The notes under the pieces were generated by a model, which did not search any database, had not been told where the DNA came from, and saw only the letters and a list, made by a program, of their open reading frames with translations. Shown in pieces: positions 23,790-35,689 of a stretch of 64,000 nucleotides of DNA. This DNA comes from Lithospermum erythrorhizon. Its lineage: Eukaryota > Streptophyta > Magnoliopsida > Boraginales > Boraginaceae. Position 1 is the stretch's first letter. Every line of letters starts with the position of its first letter. The stretch spans positions 1-64,000 of the forward strand of contig JADFUC010002148.1 of NCBI GenBank assembly GCA_019722365.1, given 5' to 3'. Position numbers and translations under genes: made by a program.

Positions 23790-26190
23790 TGTAATGAAAT
23801 AACCCATTCCTTACCAATATTATATCGATAGTATATAAGTTTGTGAGTATTTTGGGGTGAAATAAAATTCTAGTTCAAGAAGGGAGAATTCAACAAATCG
23901 GTCGGTCAGGTATATTTGTCTGTGTGGATCCGAGATAGTATAAATAATTTTGGAATAATATCGATATATCGAGACGAAAATGACAGTAGTAATATATGCC
24001 TCAGAATACAATGAAATCGGTTTCATGGAGATTTATATGAAGGTGTAAATTAACCGAAACCAAACGGAACTTCAAATTTTCCTTCCCCAAATATCCCACC
24101 TACCACCACTATCTCCATCCTCATCCAAACCTTCTATTTCCTCCACGGCCGAAATGCTCTCTCCGCTTTCCCCCTTGAAATTTTTTCCATTTCATCGATT
24201 GTCGCCAAATTCAAGAACAAAGTTGTTGATTTTCTTTCTCTCTCATCATCCTCATCTGCTATCTAAAAAGAAGATCAAATCTTTTGAGATATTTCTTGAG
24301 TTTTCAAAGAGCTCTAATTTTTATGGATTTTTGCTGATCTTTTAGATCTTGAATTTATTATGGGCACAGAAATGTTATCCGAAAGCATCGCATGTGGGAT
24401 TGGGCGGTGATTTTGAGTGATTATCAGTTAGGAAAGCCGTGTAAGTCAGGTTGACTTTTATTGACTCTTTTTCTTAAATGGAACTTTAAATTGCAATACG
24501 GTGTCGCAGTGACCTTTAATATAGTTGTTTTGGGTATGTGAATTATTGGTTTGATACGGATATGTAGAGATCGCTGAGAAAGTTCGGGGAAAGTTCAGAT
24601 AACATTTAGCGCTTGAATTGGAGGTTGTGAATAATGGATTAATTAGCTGTCAATTGTTTGTCGGATTGATTAGAATATGCTAAAGTAAGTTATCAGTTGG
24701 GTACAAGCATTTAATCTAACATTTAGATTTTAATGGTTGGCGAATAGAATGTAGTTACGTTGAATATTAAAAAGGATACCTAATCTTTGGGATAGGATGA
24801 CGCGGCGATTGTAATTTGAATCGCGAGACGCGTATAACACTAGGTTTATATAGATGCTAAGAGAGTTATTCACAAAATGTGTTATAATGTATAATTTCCC
24901 TTGAATAGAGTCGAGCCTCGATCTTAGCAATTTCCAGGAACGCCTTTGCAGTCATTATTAATGCTTTGCTCGAAAGTAGTACAAATCTCATTTAATGGGA
25001 CCTTTCATATATATTATGTATATGCGGCGGATATCTGGGATTATTCACATATGCGATCATATTTATGATTGACACTATGTAAACTTTGGATTTATGATTC
25101 ATATGATGAAATAATTGAGATTTTGGGTTATATTAAGCGAGGATAATTGAGATTATGATTCATATCAAGGCGATATTAGTGATTGCGATTTATATCACGA
25201 TGCTTGTGAATATGATTCATGTTATGAAATTTTGTGTGGCCGTGGTGTTGTGTGTAGTCAGGCCGATGTGTCGATCGCTTTTACGGTTACTTCATTGAAG
25301 CCGCGCGTACTCCGACCGAGTGCTCAGCGCGGTGTGCATATCAGGTGGGCCGCCTGACTGGGAGGTCAAAGGATATGCACATTGAGGGGCAGTCGGAGTG
25401 GGGATGGAGGTGGAGGCCTCATCTCACATGTGGAGGTGGATTCTCATATGCTGGTTTGGAGGTGGATTCTACGGTGTGGCTATTTGGAGGCGGATTCCTC
25501 ATGGTATTATTTGGAGCCGATTCCTTCATTCGATGCCTCGTGCTGTGAACCTGTTTCTGGAATGAACATACTATTTATGATTATAAGCTCACAGATAAGA
25601 TACGTAACATCGTGATAAAGAGATTCTACGTGAAGTTGTGGACCTGCTATTCATCAAGGGCCTCGTCATGTATGGCACATGTTTATACATGCGCGAACAT
25701 ATATGCGATGGACCAAGTCCGTGGTATTTGTATTCACTACCTTTTAATAGCCAATTCTGCCTTCTATGGGGCGGCGTTTTATGCCTGTGTTCTATGGGTC
25801 AATTTATAGTTCGTCGGTAGCCGCATCGACAGTCAGTGCATCAAGATCATAGACGAAGTGGTGGCGGTATAGGACTCATCCGCCATTTCGTTGTTGTCGA
25901 TTTGTATATTGTTAGACTTGTGTATTGTATTTCATTGAGGGTCTCAAGGCTATACTTTTCCTATGTTGTATTTTGATTTCTTGTGTATCTTCGAGTTGTA
26001 TCATTAAGGTGGATTTGCACATGCTGTTCGTTGTTTATCAGATGTCAAGTTACTTACAACGAAGGACAAAAAGTGTATTTTTATTATTATTAATGTCAAA
26101 TGAAGTCTTTTTTATGTCAGTTATCATCTACCTATGACTCGTGTACAAAGTCGCCGATGACCTTAACCTCGTGGCGGCCGACTGCGGTCA
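23790..26190 (+). repeat. 3' LTR of element B (2.4 kb)
   Basis: It starts TGTAATGAAATAACCC after the internal end motif and ends GACTGCGGTCA. A block at 24,045-24,345 (TTAACCGAAACCAAACGGAAC, GGCCGAAAT, TTTTCCATTTC, TGTCGCCAAATTCAAGA, GAGATATTTCTTG) is shared with the A LTR at 2,860-3,125 and the A2 LTR at 27,040-27,300. The block precedes a CT-rich stretch and is the likely transcription start or leader region. The TGGAGG array is at 25,409-25,530. The end block TTCGTTGTTTATCAGATG through GATGACCTTAACCTCG matches the D LTRs. Confidence 0.85.
25409..25530 (+). repeat. TGGAGGTGGATTC array (B 3' LTR)
   Basis: About five units of the same 27-base motif, more degenerate than in the 5' copy. Confidence 0.8.
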
Positions 26191-26487
26191 TATAATTAAC
26201 TCCAAAATTCAATATTTAAAAGTTATCATGAAAATATTTTCAAAATTATCACCAATGAAAATAATTTTGAAAGGGAAATATAACAAATTTAATGCTATTC
26301 AAGATATTCAATCTTCTAATGATCAAATTTATGATTTAACATTTAAAACAAAAATAATTACAAAAATACATTTAGGCTTCTAAACGGACGACGAACTTCA
26401 ACGGCTAAACCTGCCTACGCCACCCACGATCGATCTGCCACTGCCGTAGTACTCCGGGGCAGCTGCCTAGGTGGCCGATGGTTCGCA
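26191..26487 (-). repeat. Repeat C, copy C1, middle piece
   Basis: This matches C2 at 36,147-36,480 (TAATTAACTCCAAA, TATTTTCAAAA, GAAAGGGAAATATAA, ATTCAAGATAT, GGCTTCTAAA(A)CGGACGAC, CGCCACCCACGA). The match is interrupted at 26,488 by A2. The frame 26,141-26,383 spans the B/C junction and is chance. Confidence 0.7.
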
Positions 26488-26550
26488 TGTAATAACCTAC
26501 GAAAAAAAAATTTAATTTTTCGTCGCGGACCCGGTGATGCGATACCAATT
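26488..26550 (+). repeat. 5' LTR remnant of A2
   Basis: Only the first 60 or so bases of the LTR remain, recognisable by the TGTAAyAACC start, the A-run and GCGGACCCG. The right limit is the deletion point and is approximate. Confidence 0.7.
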
Positions 26551-26843
26551 TCGGCGATACTAGCATAGGAGATTTTGATGTCGGTAGCTTAATGTATATT
26601 TTTTGCTCATACGAGAGCTCTAATTGAAGGTCAGGATCGAATCTTGTGAATTTCGCATGGGTATTTGCATCACAGTCGTCAAGAGGGACGCGAGAAGTCA
26701 GGCTTTATCGATTACTATTGACGACAAATGAGTTAAAGATTTTATTTTGTGTGACATTTGATTTCGTGTTATTACATTGTTCTCGCTTGATTGCTCAGAG
26801 CCATGTAGCCTGGAAAGTCGTAAATTTTTATTAAAGCGGCAGA
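26551..26843 (+). other. Residual internal 3' end of A2
   Basis: The part 26,730-26,843 corresponds to 2,590-2,679 of element A (TTTCGTGTTATTACATTGTTCTCGC; ATTAAAGCGGCAGA before the LTR). The open frame 26,646-26,834 is therefore the tail of the internal region. No integrase or chromodomain motif is readable. Confidence 0.6.
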
Positions 26844-29347
26844 CGTAACAACCCGCTACGAAAAAAAAAAATTTAAGTCTTCGGTCCGCGGACCCGATAG
26901 TATATAAATTAATTTCATGATAATATTATTTCAGAAATTTTTTCGCCGAATTACATTTATAATTCTAGTGTTTGCTAGTAAGAATTTATCTTTGAAATTG
27001 GGTTCAGGAGCATTTAAAATTATAAAATGGAGAGAATTAAATCTGTAAACCGAATCTGGACTCGAGGTTTTTAAAATATCTTGGCATGCTTATCTTTCCG
27101 CATCACAACACTTCATCATCTTAATTTTTCTTGTTTTGGCCGAAATTTATCCTCCCCTTAAAAAAATTTCATTTTCCATTTCTCTCTTCTATCGTCAGCC
27201 AAACTCAAGATCGTCAGAATATCTTTTCTCCCATCATTCTCTCTTCGAGTTTACAAAAAGAAATTTCCAAGTCTTTTTCGAGATATTTTGGCTTTAGACA
27301 TAGCTGACTTTTCCGTAATTGAATCTCTATGATAAATTTAATTGTGGCCTCGTGACGATATAGCTTGGCTTAATTCGTGATTGTAGATCGCTGAGACGCA
27401 TGTAGCTGACTTTTGTGTTTCGTTCACTTTTATGTGATATTTTTATAAGACTTTAAATGTAGGAGGTTTATATTACCTTATTATAGTTGCTGTGATGTTC
27501 AATCGCGATTTGAAATTGACAGTGATTATGCTGAAAAGACCTAATTTGAAGTATACTTGATATTTCTTGGAGTAGGTTGTTACTCATGGACCTCGCTGAC
27601 ACCAAAAAGTCGACTGAAAGTTGATTGCAATGACAAGTATTAAGAAGAAATTTTAGCGGGGATCGATTGGTTGTGTCCTCACGGGATTATAATTCGATAG
27701 GTTATCCGCCAAAGCGGGGATCATGAGATAGTTCTCCCAAGAGTCAAGGTGCATCTTCCGCACGCCGCAGTAATAGGTCTTGATTATAATGGCGGGTGTT
27801 GTTTAGGCGTGATCGGGGAAAGGCTAATTGATTGTCTTTCATGGTTTTATAGCTAAAGGCAGTGGAGTACTTATCTCACGTGCTACTTACGCATCTACCT
27901 CGATTTGATATATGTTGTGTTAAGTGATTACAGAATGACATGTAATTGTTGTGTTATGATTGTGTTTCTCTGCATGCATTGCCGAGGCAACAACTGAACT
28001 CCCAACTTATATTTCTCGATTCCGTATTTCGATTTCAAGCATCTATTATATTATGTAAAATTTCATTGCACTATTGTACGCTTGTACACGCCTTGGCACT
28101 TTTGATATGTTTGCAATTCTGTCGGCGATTGTGAATTATTTACGATTAGATGTTTTAGCTGCAGTCGTAATACCGCTTTTGGGAGAGAGTAGTTGTCTGG
28201 GTTATGTATGAGTTTGGTGCCTTGAAAGTATCAAAAATAATTCTGCCAAATTGGGATTACCAAAGGGATTGAAAGCACTCTCCTTCCTCGTGACACTATT
28301 GGCCTTATACTTAGTGTATATGCAAAGGGGTGGTGTACTTATACTAGTGTATGCGGTGTGCCCTATACCGTGTGTATATGCGTGTGTGCCTATACCTTCT
28401 GTGTATAAGCGGTGTGCCTTATAACATAGAGGTCCGGCGTGCTCACTGCGGTATGGGCGTGCCTTATACTTAGCGTATAAGAGCGGTGTGCTCAGATTTC
28501 TAGTGTATGAAAAGTGGTTTTGGCCTTATACCATAGCAGATTATCGACAGTCCATTCCCTGTGTAGACGGATTGAGCATATGCAATATTTAGAAGTTGAT
28601 ATACCTCCAGGGGCATGGTAGATGTGAGGTTCAATACCAGAGTTTAGTCGTTGTCGAAGGCCCTTGATGTCTTTCTAGAATTGTAAGACATCAAACCTCT
28701 ACAGTCTCTGGGTGGTATTATGTATGAGACTTTCTTTGGGATTACGATGTGTGACCCGATTAGATAGTCCTGAATAAGATTTTCTATTTGTATTCATGCT
28801 GGTCTCATTATATTTATCGTCTGCTCCGTATTTACAGAGCCACCCTGCTAAGTTTCACTAAGCCTCGCGGTTTACACCTCCCTTTTTCGCATTGGGCGCA
28901 TTTCATTGCAGTTGTGCCGACAAAGTGTGCTTGAGCCAAGAGGTTGTTTGAGAGTTTTGTTCGAGTACAGCAGCATCGGGTGGAGATCCTCATACCGATT
29001 TTGACGCTGCTGTCAACTGCTTTGATTGTTGTATTTCCGTGAAACTTTTTTAGCCTTGTCGGTTGTTGTCATTTTTTTGTATCTGTGGATACAAGATTTA
29101 TCATTCCATTGTGCCGCATTACTTATCTTCGGGATATGTTGCGTATATATATACGGGTTAGTCGTTTCCGATATCAAATTGATGGATTATAAATTTTAAA
29201 ACTGCTTTGATTTGGGAACTTAATCGGTGATCACATTTTGAATGAAACGAATTGTTTAACCGAGTCACCCATCGGTTTGGTGAATCGCGTTCCTGATTTT
29301 AATGACTTCAAATTTTCAGGGCGGCCGACCTGGGGCGGGTCGTTACA
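26844..29347 (+). repeat. 3' LTR of A2 (2.5 kb)
   Basis: It starts CGTAACAACCCGCTACG plus an A-run and ends GGGCGGGTCGTTACA. It is collinear with 2,680-5,297. The hairpin array is at 28,296-28,540. Confidence 0.85.
28296..28540 (+). repeat. Hairpin-unit array in A2 LTR
   Basis: About seven units of GGCCTTATACTTAGTGTATA type with GCGGTGTGCC spacers, as at 4,190-4,515. Confidence 0.75.
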
Positions 29348-29704
29348 CCGCAAGTTCGCTAATCGATTTTGTTAATTCATTTTTCCAGATTAATCAAACT
29401 TTTTAAACAATTTGGAGGCTCTAAAAAATTCAAAAAATTCGATCTACTTCAACATCAACAATATCATTCTTGAACATGTCCAAGTGAATTTCATCAAAAC
29501 ACTTCTAGTTTATCGACAACTTAAAACAATCCAGAAATGAATTAATTGATACTTAAAAAAATTCAAAAAACACATAGATTTCACTTTAATTTTCCCTCAA
29601 ATTTCTAACCTCTTTGTAAATCGAAAATTATTCTACCTCAAATTAAAATGCAAATTAATCAATTTTTAATCCCTTTCAATTCATGAAACAATTAAATAAG
29701 CGCA
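29348..29704 (-). repeat. Repeat C, copy C1, right piece
   Basis: This matches 36,505-36,900 of C2 (AAGTTC, ATCGATTTT, GTTAATTCATTT, GGAGG(T)TCTAAAAA, CAACATCAA, ATTGAACATG, AACACTTCTAGTTT, TTAAAATGCAAATTAAT, TTTCATGAAACAATTAAATAA). With the other two pieces, C1 totals about 1.17 kb, close to C2. Confidence 0.7.
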
Positions 29705-30740
29705 CCAGATTCTTCTTCCGCTTTGCAAACCTCCAGTCGATGACAGAACGCCATCTCTTCAATGCCTCCACGGTTGTATATTTATTACTAACCTAATCCA
29801 AGACAAAGACGCAGTTTCATGGGTAAAATAAAAATAGATAAAATAAAACAACTCATTAGCTTTAAACGTGATAGGAAAATTTAAAATTGATTCTCATAAT
29901 TATATTCATGAAATAATATATATTATTAATAATCATATATATAAATATTGTGTTCAAATAGTTATTACAACCACTATTTCATTTATAAGCAATAAACAAA
30001 TATTACAATAATCATTTCATATAAATATAATAAAGATAAACTCGTAAGTGGTCTGGCTTCAAATAGTTTTAACTGTAGATCGATACTCATGATTATATCC
30101 TTGAATAAAATACATTTATAAAATGATAAATGATGAAAGAGATTATTGGACTAAATTTATTATTATTAAAATTGATAATTACAATTATCATAATAAATGA
30201 CAATAAATACAATAAAAACCAAATTAATTATTTCTAAAACGGATTAGGCTTGTAACCACACAAAATCCGACGAACGCTGACGCATTTTAATCGCCTCCGC
30301 CGGCTCACGGCTCACGCCAACCACCGCGTCCGGCCTAAAGACGCTACCCAACTAGTACCTTCGAACGCTCCGCCTGGCACCGACGCGCCCTATACCGAAG
30401 GTCGCGCTCTCCATTTTTACAAAAATCCAGTTTTTCGCTTAATCCGCAATGAAACAACCATTGAAGGCCTTAAACATATCAAAAATTCTGAAATTGCCTC
30501 TTTATATTCCACACACCATGAACATTTCCAATTGTAATTTCGTGAAAAACTTTTGCATCGGTACCTGCAATGCACAACATTCCAAAAATTCATTAACTTG
30601 TTTTGGCACACTTAAAATCCAGAAAAATTTATGAATTTTCTTTATATTATTCTCGCCCTTTCTCGGAGTACACACAAAAAATTGGTGGAATTTTCGCATT
30701 CACTTTAAACACATCAAATCTAATAAAATCGCATTTACAA
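29705..30740 (-). repeat. Repeat C, divergent copy C3, directly adjoining C1
   Basis: This begins with the block also seen at the start of C1 and C2 (AGACAAAGACGCA(G)TTTCATGGG near 29,800; AGACAAAGATGCAAGTTTCATGGG near 35,800). It continues with the same AT-rich layout and contains the GC-rich patch GGCACCGACGCGCCC (30,377-30,391), which has a counterpart GGCACAGACGCGCCC near 36,484. Other parts are too diverged to align by eye. The right limit near AAAATCGCATTTACAATTC is approximate. Confidence 0.5.
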
Positions 30741-33700
30741 TTCCTCGATCACAAGGACCAGTCGTAGGCTATGTTACGTGTCATGAACACCCACAACTTC
30801 TTTACTTGAGTATGAATCACACATTTATGATGCCCTATTAAACCAACCGCACTTCAACCGGTGGTGAGAGGCTCCTCGAGATCTTCCTTGTATATCAAGG
30901 GACGGATAAATCCTCCCAATATATCAACACCATCGCGAGTATTTCACCGCAAAGTAATTCCAACATATGCCTCGTTATAACTTCGCTTAAGGCTGACGCT
31001 TTGGCTCATAGTCAGCCAATGCAGCTTATATAACACGTATTAGTTATGTATCAAGAATTGTCGAACCTAAAATTTAAACAACATTATAGGACATGCATAT
31101 ACATATCTTCTACGACTTGCTTTCATCATACCCCGCCACCGTGATCAAGTAAATTTACCTATTGATCTAGTCCCGTTGCTAACGGATCAATCTTTTGATT
31201 ACTAATCAAAACACCATAAAGTTAATATTTGATGCTTGTCGCCCCTTAACTATCAAAGATTCCTAATTGCTGCCCTTTGGCTATCCTAGTTATGCCTTTT
31301 AGGCTCAAGAGCAGAATCAACACCATGTCATTTGTTACAGACTAACCTAGGATTTAACTTTCACCCATCGAGGATACAAGTAAGACATGTATAATATATA
31401 TTTCAACGGCATGTGAAATAAATAACGGTAACTATATGAATGAATCAATGATTCATGTAGTTTTAGTCAACAATCGATTGTTAATAAAAGCGAACTTTTG
31501 TTTTAATTCGATTACTTAACTTATCTCAGTAAAAGTGAATGATCTAGCCTCATCATCCTTGTTCGGGGCCTCCTTCATTAGGCTCGCGGAAAACCAAAAA
31601 TTGCTGAACATGCTGGGAAGGATTCAACCTGATGCTGCATGCTTAAATCCATAACACGGATCCCTTTAAGCTTTGCATGACTTCTTAGATCATTTCATGA
31701 TATGTAAAGCAAGAGGATAGTGATTACAATCACATCCTTTACCGAAATACTACTTACAAGTAGTCTTTACATTCATCGACCCGGTCTCTCAACCAAGGAA
31801 TCATTGATGACTAAGATTATCCCGATAGTCAGCGCACGACTATTTTATCAAAATGAAGTTTCAACCATTTCTCGGGTTCTATCGGGTAGGTTTACAACAC
31901 AACCTCGGCGTGTTAAACACATCTCATTCTATTAAATGCATATTATTTTAACAACATTACCAACAAAACAGATTGATCTGTCTGTTGTAATACTGAGTTC
32001 AAGTTTTTAGTTACTCATCGGTTATACTGCATCACTCCCTATTATGGAAATTCTTGGCTATTAGCTTACATGGTACAACTGGGTCTATAATGCCATTATC
32101 ACATTCAGCCATAAGTGAAGATCAACAACTCCGATCCATTCCATGTAACTATTTATTCTATTCTCTTAGTTACTACTGCTTTATTCAATCACACTTTAGT
32201 GTTCCAATCCGGGAATCATGCTACGTCATGTGCAATAACACATGACCTTGACGCATAGCGTGAATCATATTACTATGTAATAAACTTCAACCACTCTCAT
32301 TAATGTGAGGCCTCTACGAGTGGGATTGGGGACTAGACAAGAGTCGCCTTGTCAATAAGAATTTATTTATAATTAATCATTACAGATTTTAATCACCGAG
32401 CTTTATGAAATTAAACTTAAAAGCAAATGTCATGCAAGCTTCACATATATATAATGACCGATCATACATGTGTCACATATATGTAGTCAAGTCAAGCATT
32501 ATACCCCTTTTAAGGTCAGAGAAGATTTCTTCAACATTTAGTGTAAAAACTTTATTTATGTGCAAGATGCCCCACCAACCTTAAGAACTCAAGATTCTTC
32601 ATCACTTTGATTCTTATTGATTTTCATCAAGTATCAAAGTGAATAATTTAACTCATTATACTCAATCTTAAGTTTACAACTTCTTAGATTCTTTTACATT
32701 CTCAAGCTGAGACGCTGAGTTCCAATAACAATGTCAAGTATCGATTATCAGCCGGGATTATTACTTAGAACATTCTTTGATAACTTAAGTTTAGACCCAC
32801 ATGTTACAACTCATGAATAGCAATAACAAAGTTTGAAATAAACATGAGCACAACAACTTAACGAATATGTTTAATCTTGGTTTTCAACTAAATGTATGAT
32901 TAAAACGCTATTCTGACCGACAAGCCATTTAACGAGAATACATTTATTACTTCTGACGATTCACCATCCAGTATGAATGTAATTTTACCCGATGAATCAC
33001 CATCCGTAAGATAAATAGTGCTTTTATACTCAACCCATGTATTCACATCTTATTTCATTTAAACGAATTGTCATTTATCGAGTATTATTTATTCATTGTT
33101 ATTTGTAATACCCGCATTTAGCTTTAAATGCACCAGATGGATATCTTGATATAACAAAGTGGTTCTAATATCGATTGGTATCTCCTTTACTTTGTTTGAA
33201 TGTGCATTCAAGTCACATATTTATTTCCACTCATTTGTACTTCATATAACGAAGACTCTATACGTGACACAAATTGTGACACTATAGTGGATGGGAAATA
33301 AATACCAAATTTTCCGGGTTATGTACAAAAATGATCACACTTGATCTGCTAAAATTATGTCTACTGCTGACATAATACTAACTTATCCTATACCTAGACG
33401 CTTCAAAGTTTAATATCAAACACAACTCTGAAGTCGTCTCTGCTTGAATATGAATAAATTCAATTCTAAAGGCAGGGGTGTAGCAACCTTTAACATGTGA
33501 AATTATTTTATCTTTTGTGTTTCAACCACGTTAAACACAACTCACTGTATCACCAACCAATGACACATCTACAAGCTGTAATGAACTTATCTTGGCATAT
33601 GAAATCGAAAGATTCATCCATTTGTGTTTTAACTTCATTAAACACAATTCTTAATTACGTATTTTAACAAGTACGTTTTTAAGATTAGAATGATGTCTCT

Positions 33701-35689
33701 ACCCTTCTATTTATTATACTACGAGACATACTTCCCGACTCGTAACTTGATAGTGTCTATATGGTCCTTTCCATACCTCCTTTATCACCCCTCGATGTAT
33801 CATTCAATGACTCAAATTCAATTAACTCAACAAACATAAGCCAAATTTAATTTAGACTAATAACCTCCCACTAAGTCTAGTAAGAGTCGACTTAGTTCAT
33901 CTTTCAAGATTATACCTGTTCGAGTCATTATCCATAAGTATTATTCAATCGTTTGTTGTTCAAGGTGTCCTTTTAAAGAAGAGTAGAGTAATGTTTCCTT
34001 AATCAGAATCACCTGATATGGAAACGTGTAAGTCAAACATGACATTCCCTTTTACTCTTACAAGTGCAAAGAAAATAGTTTAGAATCCCAACCATCTTCA
34101 TGGAGGATTTAAAACCGTGTGCTCTATGATGCAGTCGCCTACTGCCACACAAGAGTTTCGATAACTTTCTTTTGTATTTGTCACTATTGTTATATTTGGC
34201 TCATATCCATGATTAAATCATGCGAAATGTCAAAACTAGTGTTCTCGATTAATCGATAGCTCTACCAAGACATTGGCTACTTTACAACAAAATGTTTGAG
34301 ATAGAGATTTAATCAAATCTATCTTTCAATTCCTTAAATGTTACTTTAAAATCCTCTTTCATACTTTTAAAGTTCGAAATAACGGTTTAATCATTAACTT
34401 CAACTTATAGTTCCATGTTCACTAACTGCATAAAGTCAATGGTAACCTAATAGATAATCCTTTCTGGCTGGGTTACATGCTTTAAAGTTCAAAATAGCTT
34501 AATCATTAACTTCAACTTATAGTTCCATGTTCACTAACCTGCATACAGGTGAGACCGACGATAACTTTCGCTTATTTCAAGCCAGCACATACCATAAGCT
34601 TGTTTATCACAATTCATGAACTATGTTCATCATGTTAAAGAAACTAAATACCAATCACATGTCCCCGAAATGATACTAACATTCTAAGATCATTCAATAG
34701 TTTTTTCTCAAAAAGAGATCAAACTATTTATTATTTAAGGCTTGCTTGGTATTAAGAGAAAAATATGATATATTGGTCTCTATACATCATCACCTTGGAT
34801 TGAATCAAAAATTAATTATCCTTCAATCATATCACGCGACTTTGTTCACTTGAACCAAAGTTCATGCAACGATTTAACATGATTGAATCAAATCTTAAAT
34901 GTTTGTATTTAAAGTTTTATCTTCTCTATTAGCATACAACCGATTGCAATGGTTGAAGGAGATCGCCGTCAACACTTTATTTCAATGTCATTCGATTTCT
35001 CCTTAACTTATTTTATTTCACATTATATACTGCTTACTTAGTTTGCCTAATTTGAATGGTGGGACAAAATAGGTAAACTTACATGCCAAACATAATAGGA
35101 AATACGCAACTTAAAAATAAACAATGTGAGTTCAAAATAATCCATACGAGTTTACAAAATAAATTGTAAATATAATACTGCATTTCAAATCTCACAAAAT
35201 GTATGTATCAAGATTCTACTATATTAAATCCAAACGCAATATCAGCAACATTTTGAATCCAAAGATAATAGTAGGTTATCAACCACTATGTAAAGCTACA
35301 TAACTCTTGTGTCAAGATACTATTCAAAATGCTACCCGACTTTTGTATCTCCTCACAAACCGTTAAGCATACCAATTAAACAAAAATTACTTGGAATGAT
35401 CATCCGAAAGCCCACAACTCAGTGGAAATCACTTCAACATGATCCATTTTCATGTCTATGAAAATTGTAACACCGCCATCACAAGTTGTGTCCAGATATC
35501 GCAACCCATTTCACAACTTTAAAATTGACTGATACGCTAAGCGAAATTTTAAATTGGCGATTATTATGGCTTTGCTTTTATTTTACCATGCACAGGCACA
35601 TAATCGCTTATATGTATTAACAAGAAAAAATAAAACAAGACATAACCAAGAGTATGTATGATATGACCTCTAGGCCCTATTACATTTTC
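30741..35689. other. Unassigned retroelement-like region, no readable domain
   Basis: Five kilobases of AT-rich sequence with no RT, integrase, protease or gag motif that I can read on either strand. A reverse-strand word TAGTGGGAGG at 33,864-33,873 resembles a copia polypurine tract, with a TGTTGAG-like possible LTR start to its left. No partner was found. A local 65-base duplication is at 34,366-34,548. The frames 31,720-31,935 and 32,054-32,245 resemble nothing known. Its position between copies C3 and C2 suggests the body of a C-type element. Confidence 0.4.
34366..34548. repeat. Local direct duplication (about 65 bases, two copies)
   Basis: TTTAAAGTTC(G/A)AAATA...TTAATCATTAACTTCAACTTATAGTTCCATGTTCACTAAC-CTGCATA is present at 34,366-34,430 and again at 34,483-34,545. 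The copies are nearly identical, whereas surrounding repeats are strongly diverged, so the duplication is recent or an assembly artefact. Confidence 0.85.

Larger units (their letters stand above)
18909..26190 (+). mobile_element. Element B: LARD-like element inserted in repeat C
   Basis: The LTRs at both ends start with TG(G/T)...AAATAACCC(C)ATTCCTTACCAATATTATATCGA. The 3' LTR ends CGTGGCGGCCGACTGCGGTCA, and repeat C continues on both sides, which proves insertion. The internal region ends with AAATTTTGAGGATGAAATTTT (23,762-23,782), and no pol domain is readable. It is the same family as D (42,577-51,581), with long collinear matches inside as well as in the LTRs. A clear 5 bp duplication could not be read (ATTTA to the left, TATAA to the right). 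Confidence 0.8.
26488..29347 (+). mobile_element. Element A2: internally deleted A-type gypsy element
   Basis: It begins with the A LTR start (TGTAATAACCTACGAAAAAAAAATTTAA...GCGGACCCGG, 26,488-26,545). It then jumps to about 0.3 kb of internal 3' end and a complete 3' LTR (26,844-29,347). Five bases on each side, TCGCA (26,483-26,487) and CCGCA (29,348-29,352), are a target-site duplication with one mismatch. Repeat C continues on both sides. Most of the 5' LTR and nearly all of gag-pol are deleted. Confidence 0.8.
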
